The notes under the pieces were generated by a model that ran no database searches, was not told the DNA's origin, and was given only the letters and a program-made list of their open reading frames with translations. The position numbers and the translations under genes are program-made. Of a stretch of 64,000 nt of DNA, positions 42,697 through 51,801 are shown one piece after another. The stretch's first letter is position 1. Each line of letters begins with the position of its first letter. The DNA comes from Sporosarcina luteola (GTDB lineage: Bacteria; Bacillota; Bacilli; Bacillales_A; Planococcaceae). The DNA lies in assembly GCF_023715585.1 (NCBI RefSeq), contig NZ_JAMBOK010000001.1, forward strand, positions 1,550,001-1,614,000, read 5' to 3'.

Positions 42697-45051
42697 CTAC
42701 GAACCCGTTATTTGTCGTTTCTTTCTAAAATAATTAGTGGCAGTAACACTCACCAATAACGTGAATACGGTCCCTATAACTGTCGGTAGATTTATATAAT
42801 ACCTTTTATAAAAATCGATAATATCCACATAAACAGTTGGGTAGTTAAACATGTAAATAACGGCAAATGTTAAGGTTAGTAAAGAAGTTAGACCTAGAAT
42901 GATAATAATCTTCCAAAAATTCAACTGAAAATTATACTGACGTATTTGTTCATCATAGTCAATGTTCATATTCGCTAGTCTTTTATTCATATTCAAAAGG
43001 CTCTCCATCTCTTTCTCAAGACCCTTTTGTTTTTCTAGTTCTGCCTTAACTTGATCCTCTAATTGCATTTTTTTCTCAGTTAACACGGTTATATCATTTT
43101 TATAATCGTCTATTACTTTAAATGCCATTTTATTATCTAAGATTTCATTACTTGTTCGCGAGTAGCTAATAAGTGATTGAACCATTTCTGTAACAGGAAT
43201 ATCCATTAATTCCTCTAAATTCAGTATTGCGCTTATGCATTTTAATGTAGTATTCGCTTTATTATCCCAGTGGAAATTGTTTCCCAGAATGCCACTGTTA
43301 TGATTAGAGAACTTTTGTATATAAATGATCGTCGGAAAAACTAAATCCTCTATCGTCTTTTCAATATCTTTGGTATCCTCTTCGCTTTCCTGTAAAATCA
43401 CTAATGCTTCCATCAATAAGTTCAAGATGTTCGCAGAGACGGAAATATCAATCCAAAGATTTTCAGCGTTCTTCTTCGCTTCCAAGGTAATCACAAATTG
43501 CTTAATTAGTTGAAGATCCTTTAAGAGAATCGCGGCTTTAATGTAATGAATGATTTCAATCTCATTATATCCAGATAAATCTTTACCTCTAATCAGCTCG
43601 GTTAATTGTTTTGTTGCAAGCTCCGTCTCTATTTCTAATTCTAAAAAAGTATTATAGGCTAAAATACATTCCGATTCTGCCTCTTCACCACTTAACAGCG
43701 CCTTTCTCATCCACTCAACAGTTTTTTGATATTCCTCCTGATGTTCCCCGTAAGTAGCCCGCAGCCATAATAACGCGGAAGTTGGGACCAGTAATCCGTT
43801 ATAGGAGTCTTTTTCCTTTTCCTTGACCAAGATTGGTTTGACTAATTCGGATGTAAACTTTGTATAACTGACATCGCTTTTTTCTAACGCTTTATGGGTC
43901 TTTAATGTATCGAAAGTGCTCCAAAAGCTGTCATCAATATACGTTCCTTCTCTGAGAATTTCGTGAATCTTAAGTTCCGTGTCCTGAAGAATTCTAAGTG
44001 CGGATTTTTCTCGGCCGGCAACAAAGAATTGTTTTAAACTATGATCGTTTGAGGCAATGCCAATATATTTAACATTTCCGGAAACTATATACTTATGAAG
44101 AAAGTCTTCAATCCCCTTGAGCTTTTCCTCTTGATCATTCTCAGCGTCCGAATGCGTCGGCCCCAAGACAACAATCGAATGGGTACCTTGCGTGATTTGT
44201 TTTTTGAATTCATCAATCTCATTAACAATTGACAAGTCATATTCCTGGTAACGGTAATTTAGCGAATTTAAGGTTTCGAGGAAGAATTCGAATGCCATGC
44301 TTTTATGGGATGAATCCCTTAAGATCGCAGTATTGCATTTTCCATCACTAACAAACTTAATAATATTCTCAAACAGAATCGTTTCACGTTGCCAATCAAG
44401 ATTTAGCGATGAAATGACCATTCGATACTTGGATGTCTCCCTTGTAGCAATCAGTAACGCTTTCCTAGAATGCGCTTCACTTTCATCATGTATTAACGTG
44501 TCCCACTCTGCAGAACAATGGGCGTCATGCAGGTAATGCCAATATAAACCTTTTTTCTTAATGCAATACTGGCTCAGTTCATGTAGGGAGACATTGTTAG
44601 GATAATGAAAAATCGGATGGTCTTCTGACAATTTAGAATTTCGAAGATCACCGTTAATAGAATCCCCTTTTCGACGGACGGCGCATGGCGCTTCAATCGG
44701 TAAGAAATCATAGGCAGCAAATGGTTCGAAAACCTCTTTTGGAATGGAGTTTAATTGGTGTAGAATCAAGCAGCCCTTACCTTTTGAAAGAAATTCCTCT
44801 AACGACCGCTTAAATGACTCGGACTCTACTTCCGCCTTAATGGTTTTTTCACTTAATGAATTAGAAGTGAAAAGAACCATTGCTATATCGAGGTCTCTCA
44901 GATCGAACTTCAATCTTGGAATATTATGAGCGGTATATAAAATGATATCTTCAGAGTCAATGAAATCAAAGCTCTCCAACAATGGGCGAATATCCGATTT
45001 AGCAGAGTAGGACATATAGACCTGGTTTTGAATAAGAGCAATTTTCCCCAT
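42697..45051 (-). CDS. Large protein with GATase-like N-terminus, coiled coil and two C-terminal membrane segments; unknown
   Basis: 784 residues. The first ~230 residues alternate strands and helices like a ThuA/class-I glutamine-amidotransferase-like fold (GCLILHQLNSIP, HPIFHYPNNVSLHEL), but a clear Cys-His-Glu triad is not visible. A second unit at about 235-330 has a similar alpha/beta pattern (SIVVLGPTHSD). A helical region (about 340-650) is followed by a coiled coil (about 655-710, TEKKMQLEDQVKAELEKQ) and two membrane segments (about 722-745 and 757-775). ATG at 45051 follows AAAGGTG. The AT-rich composition differs from murQ. It could be a sensor or an accessory defence-type protein; nothing firm. 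Confidence 0.75.
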   Translation of the reverse strand: MGKIALIQNQVYMSYSAKSDIRPLLESFDFIDSEDIILYTAHNIPRLKFDLRDLDIAMVLFTSNSLSEKTIKAEVESESFKRSLEEFLSKGKGCLILHQLNSIPKEVFEPFAAYDFLPIEAPCAVRRKGDSINGDLRNSKLSEDHPIFHYPNNVSLHELSQYCIKKKGLYWHYLHDAHCSAEWDTLIHDESEAHSRKALLIATRETSKYRMVISSLNLDWQRETILFENIIKFVSDGKCNTAILRDSSHKSMAFEFFLETLNSLNYRYQEYDLSIVNEIDEFKKQITQGTHSIVVLGPTHSDAENDQEEKLKGIEDFLHKYIVSGNVKYIGIASNDHSLKQFFVAGREKSALRILQDTELKIHEILREGTYIDDSFWSTFDTLKTHKALEKSDVSYTKFTSELVKPILVKEKEKDSYNGLLVPTSALLWLRATYGEHQEEYQKTVEWMRKALLSGEEAESECILAYNTFLELEIETELATKQLTELIRGKDLSGYNEIEIIHYIKAAILLKDLQLIKQFVITLEAKKNAENLWIDISVSANILNLLMEALVILQESEEDTKDIEKTIEDLVFPTIIYIQKFSNHNSGILGNNFHWDNKANTTLKCISAILNLEELMDIPVTEMVQSLISYSRTSNEILDNKMAFKVIDDYKNDITVLTEKKMQLEDQVKAELEKQKGLEKEMESLLNMNKRLANMNIDYDEQIRQYNFQLNFWKIIIILGLTSLLTLTFAVIYMFNYPTVYVDIIDFYKRYYINLPTVIGTVFTLLVSVTATNYFRKKRQITGS

Positions 45052-45500
45052 ACACTCACCTTTTCTCAAGACTATCTACTTACATATTATCACAGATTGA
45101 TAAAGTACCAAGCTAAAACTATGAAGGTGCTTGCGCAAGAAATATTCATGACAATTCAACCATTTTAAATGAACATAAAGGGATCCAAAACCATAATCTA
45201 TTTATTTTCATACAATTGTAGACGCATGCTTTAGCGCGTGCTTTTCTTACTTTACTTTCAGACGGAAGGCAGGTGAATAGGTAGGATCGAACAACATAAT
45301 TAAAAAGTGGATACCTTCAATAAAGAAGATACCCACAAGAAAATTTAAAGTGGCGACTCCAGCGAGAAGAGGACGAGTTAAATGCCCTGGGCTGAGCGAA
45401 AGACGGCACGATGTACAGCTTTTGCGACCAAAAGCGAAGCGTTCGGAGCGCATGCTGTCTAATTCCTGAAATACCGCGGAAATCTATAGTAGTAGAAGAA
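45052..45500. other. Non-coding region with degenerate repeats
   Basis: 45124-45220 resembles a worn GGTGCCTGTGCA element (GGTGCTTGCGCAAGAAATATT, TTCATGACAATTCA, TACAATTGTAG). From about 45345 a GC-richer block starts GTGGCGACTCC and continues with short inverted pieces (GCGAAGCGTTCGGAGCGC). That start resembles a repeated element I remember from Bacillaceae chromosomes, but I cannot confirm it. The open frames here look spurious. A hairpin ATAGTAGTAGAAGAATCATCTACTAT lies near 45486. Confidence 0.45.
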
Positions 45501-48500
45501 TCATCTACTATAAATAACCTCTGTAGCAGAATTTCTATCATTGGCTAATATCTTATTATTCTTCTTATCCCTGAACACATCATACTTCTTAAACCCGTCT
45601 GGGAGTTCAAATACAACATCCAGGGAATCTGACCAGAAAATCGGCTCCACTTCAATGCTTCCATTTTGATTTTTATTTTTATAGACAACTGTATCGGTAA
45701 GTTTGGAAGGAGTGTAAGTGATTTTCGCTTCTTTTGCAGTAATCGTCACGCCATTCGTTGCCCCGACTCCGCCCGATACATTGTTGGATAGAGTAATAGA
45801 ACCTTTCAGGGTCAGTTTCTCTTTCGTTTCTTTCCTATCCGAGTTCCCCACGTAGATTGCGCCTGACTTGGAATCCTTCAGCGATGAATTTGAAAGCGCC
45901 AACGAAGCTCCATTGCCGTTCACTTTAATCAGATGATCCTTCATGTCAATTCCGGCAGCGAAGTTCAGATTGTCAATGACAACGGAAGAGCTGATCAAAA
46001 GTCCTTGAGCGTTCTTTTTTGGATCCCCTTTTGAGTTGAGCGTAATCGTCTTTCCGTTCCCGTTTATGGAGATGGCTCCGGTAACAGTAAGCGGTTTGTT
46101 GGCAGTGAAATTATCGGCGATATTCATTTTCGAAGACTGCTTTTCTGTTTTTCTTAGCTGTGTGAAGGCATGAGAAAACTCCAGGTCATTGTCGATGTGG
46201 TAATAGGCATTTTGTATTTTCGTGTAAAGATGAAAATCTGCAAGTTTAAAATCGACTTCCCCATTCCCCTCCGTCAGAAATGCCGGAGTCGGTACACCTT
46301 CATAACGGTCATTATGCCTGTTATCTTTTCCGTTAACGATAATTCTACTGTTTCGTTCCGCAACTAAATGGATTCCAGTGCGCTGATTATTGGATGTTTC
46401 AACGTTGGTTAGATTGACGGTCGTTGGGGATGAAGTTCTTGATGTATAGACATGCATACCACCTTTGGAATTAGATAGTTTCACTTTATTCAACGTAACG
46501 GCTGTCGTGTTATCTGCTACAATATTGAACCCTGCAAAATTTGCGACTTCTGCATTGTCGAACGTGACATTGTCAGCATAGACAAGTATTCCATGCCCCC
46601 GGGTACTCGAATGTCCGACCAACTTCAAATTCAGCCACTTTGCATTCTTTGCATTTTCCTCAAAAGTAATGGCTGCTTCTTCAGCTTTGTATAGTAAGCC
46701 ATCAGAAACCTTAATCGTCGCTCCATTGATCGCTTGGATCTTCACATTCGGATAGTTGATCGATACCGGCTTGGTGATTGTGATGTCTTTTGAGATCGTT
46801 ATGTCCGGAACCTTCAAGGAGAGTGCTCTCTGTAATTCGGTTTCATTCGTAACGTTCCCTGTAGGAACAGAAATCTTCGACCCGGCAATGGATGTATACG
46901 ATCCTTTTGTGCCCAAGACGGAAAATGTGGTGTTGTTCAGGAAAGTTGATGGATTATCTGTGAAACCGGTGTCGACTTCCAACCCCAAACTGCTGACGCG
47001 GTAAGTGATTTCCACTATCTTGTTCTTCAAGCGGGTATCCTCATAGAAAGTAACCGTCTTCCAGTTGCCATTCGAAGTGACTGCCGAGTAGGAAGTGGAA
47101 TATTGGTTCTTTCCTTCCGTCCACGTGAATGTCCCCGCTTGGCCGTTCGTATAATTTCCATTCGCAACAGCAAGGTTTGTCAGTTCAATCGTTTGGTTTG
47201 TCTTGACGTCACCGGAATACATTCCAGTTTTCGTTGTCATCTTGTATTTCGTAGGATTTTGGTCAAATGTCATGGAGATGACGCCATTGACATCCATACT
47301 TGCAGCCCGGATTGTAATGTCCTGATAAACCGGCGGCTCATAAGGAGGCGTTTGATCCGGGTTTTTGACTCCGTTGATGCGGTCGATTCGATATTTTGCC
47401 GAATCGTAGTTCCGGATGACATCTTTAATGGAAATATTCCACGGAATGAGTACATTGGACACCCACGTCTGCGTGCCTACGTTTACATAGCCATCACGTG
47501 GAATGTCCAGCGTTGAGATCGTTCCAGCTGTATTGATTGTCACGAGTCGGTTTGTCAGAATGTTGAAGGTTGTAACCGTACCGGATCCATTCAATGTTAC
47601 GTCCCGCGTAGTGGAGACCGATAGTTTAGGGACATTCGAATGGATTGCGGCTTCCGACACTGCCCCTTCCAATGAAACCTCTTCAACTCGGGAAGTATCA
47701 TATGTTCTGAACGTACCGTTTGCCTTCATTGTAATGGATTTTGCAAATGACTTGTTTGTGAGTGTGAAATTCGTGTTGGATTTGGATAGTTGTACAGTAG
47801 TTAGCGTGGAGTTATTGAATGTGAAGTGTAGAGTTCGATTAGTAGTGGAAGTATATTCGTTGCTGATTGTGGAGCCTTTAATGTACAGTGCATCTCCAGT
47901 GAAATAATTTTGCGTTCCGGAACCGAAGCTGAGGTTTTTAGTGACGGTCAGATCCCTGACATTGAGGTAATCGGCATCGATAACGAGATTGCCAGTCAAT
48001 GTTACGTTGTTTCCGTACAATGTGAGCACATTTGACGAAGTTCCGGAATTCCTGAGTTCAAGTTGAGTGATGGACGTCAAAGCACCTTTGTCATGAGTGA
48101 ATGAGATTTTTGCGTTTTTCAACGCATCGCGGTTTTGAGAAGAGAAGAAATAGCGCAAGGATGCAGGGATGTCGAATGTGCCTTTATCAGTTTGCAACGA
48201 GTACCCATCGAACGTTGAAATCGTTGCGTTCACAGTATCCGTCCGGTTCGTCGCTAGTTCGCTCCGGTGCACGAACATCGCCATCTGTCCGCGGTCTACA
48301 TATTGGTTCGGTGCAAATCGGGTAGGCGTGATCCCAAAGGTGATTTTGTTGTCAATTAAGGACTGCAAATAGCCCGCGTAAAATGCATTTGCAGAGACAT
48401 CAGTGAACTTCGCTGTACGCAATGGCTGCTTTTCGAGCTCATAAGCAAGCGCCAATAGTTTCGCCATCTGCCCGCGGTTCAACGGATCATTCACTCCGAA

Positions 48501-48872
48501 ATTGCCGTTCGAGTACCCATCAATGATGCCTGCTTCGTAAAGTGCCGCAACGTATTTGTAAAACCCATGGGAGGTCGGGACATCACGGAAATGGGGATTA
48601 CGGACATTGTTCAGGTCCAGATTCAATGAAATAGCCAAGATCTTCGCAGCCTGCCCACGGGTCACTTTTTCCGAGGGGCGGAAAGTTCCATCAGCATACC
48701 CGTTAATAATACCCTTACCGGACATATACATAATGGAATCATAAGCGACATGAGATTTCGGTACATCCTTGTAATACGTCGGGGCGGCAGCAACAACAGC
48801 AGGTGCCACAATGGCACTCGTCAGCACGGCAGCTGACGTTAACAGCTTACCGTGTTTATGGTTTTTGACCAA
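45501..48872 (-). CDS. SLH-domain surface protein with beta-helix region
   Basis: 1123 residues. A signal peptide (LLTSAAVLTSAIVAPAVVAAAPT) is followed by three SLH domains over about residues 35-210 (YYKDVPKSHVAYDSIMYM, FRDVPTSHGFYKYVAAL, FTDVSANAFYAGYLQSL). These bind secondary wall polymer. The large remainder holds many short beta repeats rich in Asn, Thr and Ser, including parallel beta-helix-like stretches (LVIDADYLNVRDLTV; ADNVTFDNAEVANF; INGNGKTITLNS). No catalytic motif was seen. TTG at 48872 follows AGGAGG by nine bases. It probably forms part of the S-layer or an adhesin. Same SLH style as 17029 and 63324. Confidence 0.9.
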   Translation of the reverse strand: MVKNHKHGKLLTSAAVLTSAIVAPAVVAAAPTYYKDVPKSHVAYDSIMYMSGKGIINGYADGTFRPSEKVTRGQAAKILAISLNLDLNNVRNPHFRDVPTSHGFYKYVAALYEAGIIDGYSNGNFGVNDPLNRGQMAKLLALAYELEKQPLRTAKFTDVSANAFYAGYLQSLIDNKITFGITPTRFAPNQYVDRGQMAMFVHRSELATNRTDTVNATISTFDGYSLQTDKGTFDIPASLRYFFSSQNRDALKNAKISFTHDKGALTSITQLELRNSGTSSNVLTLYGNNVTLTGNLVIDADYLNVRDLTVTKNLSFGSGTQNYFTGDALYIKGSTISNEYTSTTNRTLHFTFNNSTLTTVQLSKSNTNFTLTNKSFAKSITMKANGTFRTYDTSRVEEVSLEGAVSEAAIHSNVPKLSVSTTRDVTLNGSGTVTTFNILTNRLVTINTAGTISTLDIPRDGYVNVGTQTWVSNVLIPWNISIKDVIRNYDSAKYRIDRINGVKNPDQTPPYEPPVYQDITIRAASMDVNGVISMTFDQNPTKYKMTTKTGMYSGDVKTNQTIELTNLAVANGNYTNGQAGTFTWTEGKNQYSTSYSAVTSNGNWKTVTFYEDTRLKNKIVEITYRVSSLGLEVDTGFTDNPSTFLNNTTFSVLGTKGSYTSIAGSKISVPTGNVTNETELQRALSLKVPDITISKDITITKPVSINYPNVKIQAINGATIKVSDGLLYKAEEAAITFEENAKNAKWLNLKLVGHSSTRGHGILVYADNVTFDNAEVANFAGFNIVADNTTAVTLNKVKLSNSKGGMHVYTSRTSSPTTVNLTNVETSNNQRTGIHLVAERNSRIIVNGKDNRHNDRYEGVPTPAFLTEGNGEVDFKLADFHLYTKIQNAYYHIDNDLEFSHAFTQLRKTEKQSSKMNIADNFTANKPLTVTGAISINGNGKTITLNSKGDPKKNAQGLLISSSVVIDNLNFAAGIDMKDHLIKVNGNGASLALSNSSLKDSKSGAIYVGNSDRKETKEKLTLKGSITLSNNVSGGVGATNGVTITAKEAKITYTPSKLTDTVVYKNKNQNGSIEVEPIFWSDSLDVVFELPDGFKKYDVFRDKKNNKILANDRNSATEVIYSR

Positions 48873-49119
48873 ACAGTTTCCTCCTAATTTGTTCATTCCA
48901 TAACTTAGACGACAGAAGTCCGTAAAGGTTACGCTGATTTTTCAAATATCTTTTCCTAGCAAACTGCTAGTATCGTCATTCCTTTTCTAGTATAAGTGGA
49001 CAACTAGTTCGTTATTCCAAATATCATTATATAGTTGGAGATCGGTTTTCGTGCTAGGTCCTTTGCACGTGACCAGGTATCGAATACCCGCTCCTGAGTT
49101 AATGAGTGATTCCGGATCC

Positions 49120-49839
49120 TTACCATAGAACATTTTCAGGATAGCCGCTAGTGTCTTCAACGTGATCTGCCGAATCCGCTTCCGGAATGGCAAGCTTCTC
49201 AATCTCCATCTTAATTTTCATATACTTAGCATCTTTATTTGCGACGCGTTTGGCAACGATGCTTACGTTATCCAACCGCTTCGCCTTATCCAGTTTCAAA
49301 AATTCAGTGTTAAGATAATCAATATATTGGGTGAAAAAGTTTTGATAGTATCCAATATAATTGGGAGTTAAAGAGCTCCTTAACAGCCTGAACTTACTTT
49401 CTCCAACAGTATTTTCAAGGAATTCACCAATAACCGATTGAAATAGGCGGATTTTGGCAGGAGTAGGGTCCCAGAAATGTTGTCTATTTTTTGCTGACAG
49501 TTCAATGAAATCATTCAAAACGAATCCGAGAAACAATAATTCTGGCCATAGGATCCGGATTCGAAAGTACACATTGTTCTCCGTAGAATTGATTGCCAGG
49601 CTATTCATACTCATTCGTTCCGGACCAATCGGCAGTAACGTCGCTTCCTTCTGCCCCTTCACCGCTTGATTCAATTCATTGCACAGATGAAGGACGCGAA
49701 GCCTCACCAGCTCATACCCCGGATATTCTCCCTCTTCCCCGACAACCAAATTGATCGATTCAGTTAACGAAGCAAGATCGTTCCGGTCACCTGATAGACA
49801 GACTCCCGCATAATTTGGTGTATGTTCCAACCAGATCAT
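49120..49839 (-). CDS. Unknown soluble protein, possibly DUF6904-like
   Basis: 239 residues. The start MIWLEHTPNYAGVCLSGDRNDL and the ESINLVVGEEGEYPGYELVRLRVLHLCNELNQAVKG stretch (quoted in parts) recall a Bacillales family of unknown function that I associate with DUF6904. ILWPELLFLGFVLNDFIEL is a hydrophobic helix but probably not a membrane segment. ATG at 49839 follows GGGGAG. A second frame (48987-49202) overlaps the end but has no evidence. There is no clear operon partner; the AATAGGTCTATAAAACTAT repeat sits about 60 bases upstream. Confidence 0.7.
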   Translation of the reverse strand: MIWLEHTPNYAGVCLSGDRNDLASLTESINLVVGEEGEYPGYELVRLRVLHLCNELNQAVKGQKEATLLPIGPERMSMNSLAINSTENNVYFRIRILWPELLFLGFVLNDFIELSAKNRQHFWDPTPAKIRLFQSVIGEFLENTVGESKFRLLRSSLTPNYIGYYQNFFTQYIDYLNTEFLKLDKAKRLDNVSIVAKRVANKDAKYMKIKMEIEKLAIPEADSADHVEDTSGYPENVLW

Positions 49840-49897
49840 TTTCAGTTCTCTCCCCTGCTAGTACTAATCATTGATGTGTATAATAACACTCTAGCAT

Positions 49898-49917
49898 AAA
49901 TAGGTCTATAAAACTAT
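49898..49917. repeat. AATAGGTCTATAAAACTAT motif, copy 2
   Basis: Exact match over 20 bases to 16847-16867, in the same orientation, followed by partly conserved DNA. Here it precedes a minus-strand gene, so its orientation relative to the gene differs from copy 1. Confidence 0.6.
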
Positions 49918-50006
49918 CATTTATCCTGATATTGCAATCGACAAAGTTCATATTATTCATCCCCTAAAAGACCCTACCCCTACTTTTGATTCCTGGACAA
50001 AAAAAA

Positions 50007-50036
50007 GAAGCCAATCATAAACTACTGATTGGCTTC
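50007..50036. terminator. Terminator after uppS
   Basis: GAAGCCAATCA pairs with TGATTGGCTTC around TAAACTAC; a run of A on the plus strand (T on the minus strand) follows the stem. It lies 10 bases past the uppS stop. Confidence 0.87.
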
Positions 50037-50045
50037 CCGGTTCAT

Positions 50046-50852
50046 TCAACTTCTCACAATGTTAACCTCGTCAGTAACACTGCCAAAACGTCGGCTCCGC
50101 ATTTGGAACTCCTCGATTGCCTCCAGGAAATATTCCTCGTCAAAATCCGGCCAATACACATCTGTGAAGACAAATTCGGAATAGGCTAATTGCCACAGCA
50201 TGAAGTTGGAGAGCCTTACCTCGCCACTTGTTCGGATAAGCAAATCAGGCTCAGGCAAATGGCTAGTCATTAAATGCGATTCAATGAGGCATTCATCAAT
50301 ATCAGTAAGGTCAATTTTGTCGTCTTTAGCAAGTTCACTGATCTCTTTGACCATGTTCACCAATTCAAGCCGGCTGCCATAGTTCATAGCAAAGTTCAAT
50401 ATGAGTCCATCGTTATACGCTGTGGCTTCCATGGCATTTTTTATGGCATTCCTTGTATGTAGAGGTAGGGCGCTGAAATCACCGATCATTTCAACCCTGA
50501 CATTTTCTTTAATAAGTTCGGGGAGATAGGTAGTCAAAAATTCACCGGGCAGTTTCATAAGGAAATCCACTTCAAATCGTGGTCTCTTCCAATTTTCAGT
50601 GGAAAAAGCATATAACGTCAACACACCAATGCCGAGTTGATTTGCAAATCTAGTCACTTTCCGAACTGTTTTCATGCCTTCATGATGACCCGCAACTCGT
50701 GGTAGATTGCGGAGTTTGGCCCAACGCCCGTTTCCATCCATGATGATTGCAACATGAATTGGGACGGAATTCTTTCGGACCTTATCCACCCGAACCGAAA
50801 ATGGTTCTTCATCTATACTCGTCGGTTTCTTCCTCCAGATTTTCTCGAGCAT
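50046..50852 (-). CDS. uppS: Isoprenyl (undecaprenyl diphosphate) synthase
   Basis: 268 residues, cis-prenyltransferase. IIMDGNGRWAKLRNLPRVAGHHEG contains the catalytic Asp39; TLYAFSTENWKRP is the second signature; DLLIRTSGEVRLSNFMLWQLAYSEF carries the third (in part). It builds the C55 lipid carrier for wall polymers at the membrane. ATG at 50852 has GTGGAGG upstream; an in-frame Met six codons earlier lacks a site. The gene stands alone, without the frr/cdsA/dxr neighbours of the main uppS, so it is likely a second copy, perhaps for a special polymer. Confidence 0.93.
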   Translation of the reverse strand: MLEKIWRKKPTSIDEEPFSVRVDKVRKNSVPIHVAIIMDGNGRWAKLRNLPRVAGHHEGMKTVRKVTRFANQLGIGVLTLYAFSTENWKRPRFEVDFLMKLPGEFLTTYLPELIKENVRVEMIGDFSALPLHTRNAIKNAMEATAYNDGLILNFAMNYGSRLELVNMVKEISELAKDDKIDLTDIDECLIESHLMTSHLPEPDLLIRTSGEVRLSNFMLWQLAYSEFVFTDVYWPDFDEEYFLEAIEEFQMRSRRFGSVTDEVNIVRS

Positions 50853-51225
50853 GTTGTTCCTCCACTCCACTTTCCAAACGCAAGATTTATTACTTAATAA
50901 TCAATTTCCGACTATCTTTATGGATAATTTAAATAACAGAGTAATAGAGTCACTATATCACTTTTCGTGTTCTAATGGAACACAAATCCTAATTTATTAG
51001 TTTGATATACCTATTACATGAATATGCTTCAACAGCAGTTGTCATTTTAGGTCGAAATACGCGGTCGGAATTTATCGATTAATCAATACAGAATTGTGTA
51101 GGTAAAACTACGCATACGATGTATAATAAAGAAGCCGTTATATAAAATCGTTAATTACTTCTTTACTAGTTATCCTATTCAAAGATTATTATTTATCAAC
51201 AATCAATGAAAGAAAGGGGTATCGT
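50853..51225. other. Intergenic region, possible promoters only
   Basis: AT-rich. GTATAATAA near 51119-51127 is a plausible -10 for the small zinc-ribbon gene, and GTAGGTAAAACTAC is a short inverted repeat. No gene is evident. Confidence 0.4.
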
Positions 51226-51339
51226 ATGAGGAATTGGTGGGGGAAATGGAGATGCAAGGTAACCGGATACCATCGAATGGACTACTATTCCAATAAATGT
51301 AGTCGTTGCGGGCATGTCAGAACTAAAAATGTGAAATAG
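51226..51339 (+). CDS. 37-aa basic zinc-ribbon protein
   Basis: A short frame with ATG at 51226 preceded by GAAAGGGG at good distance, ended by a strong terminator at 51361. The peptide has a basic N-terminal half (MRNWWGKWRCKVTGYHRMDY) and a CSRCGH knuckle, with Cys10 and the His residues as possible further zinc ligands. It resembles tiny zinc-ribbon proteins of the DUF1660 type found in Bacillales and phages, which may bind nucleic acid. The position between ribosome site and terminator makes it a likely real gene. Confidence 0.65.
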   Translation: MRNWWGKWRCKVTGYHRMDYYSNKCSRCGHVRTKNVK

Positions 51340-51360
51340 GGATTACTATTAGTAGAATTG

Positions 51361-51397
51361 GAACAGGCCTATGTGATCTTTCACATTGACCTGTTTT
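51361..51397 (+). terminator. Terminator after the 37-aa gene
   Basis: GAACAGGCCTATGTGA pairs with TCACATTGACCTGTTTT with two small mismatches, then TTGTT. Confidence 0.85.
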
Positions 51398-51500
51398 GTT
51401 GATTTCATTCAAAAGGACACATGCATGGTTGACGTTCACTAATATGATGACTCTTCTCTAACATCCACTTCTGAATCGCCGCCTTATCATACAGGTCACT

Positions 51501-51757
51501 AGCCCCCTGTGGTAAACTAATAAAAAACATACAGGGAGACGATAAAATTGAACATCAACTTCACAGAAAAGCAATTCAAAGCACTGCTCGATCTCGCATT
51601 CTTAGGAGAATGGATGGCGAACTCAACCCGTTCCCATGATGATCGATTCGCCGACTATGATGAGCTGTTCCATTACATCTGCTCTCATGAAGTTCCGTCC
51701 ATGTGAATGACCACTTCATAATTCTTCTTTTTCTCATAATACTTAACATTTCGATAC
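51501..51757 (+). pseudogene. Truncated, deletion-joined copy of the 56.0 kb gene and its downstream neighbour
   Basis: Bases 51501-51692 match 55993-56184 almost perfectly, covering the upstream leader, TTG start (51548) and first ~47 codons of the gene at 56041-56472. The match then jumps to sequence like 56575-56640, the 3' end of the convergent protease gene (CCACTTCATAATTCTTCT), followed by a further deletion. The frame closes at 51706. The two copies bracket the AAA+/coiled-coil/HNH module. Confidence 0.9.
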
Positions 51758-51801
51758 GGCAAAGTTTGATTGCGTTGCGCCCATTAGCTTTTCAAAAACA
51801 G

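Noticed and set aside
45247..45541. Small minus-strand frames that could be a transposase remnant
   Set aside because: The sequence looks like a repeat with short inverted pieces rather than transposase; no DDE or HUH motif seen.
48987..49202. A frame overlapping the end of the 239-aa gene, possible frameshifted continuation
   Set aside because: I saw no conserved motif joining the two frames, and the 239-aa frame ends naturally.
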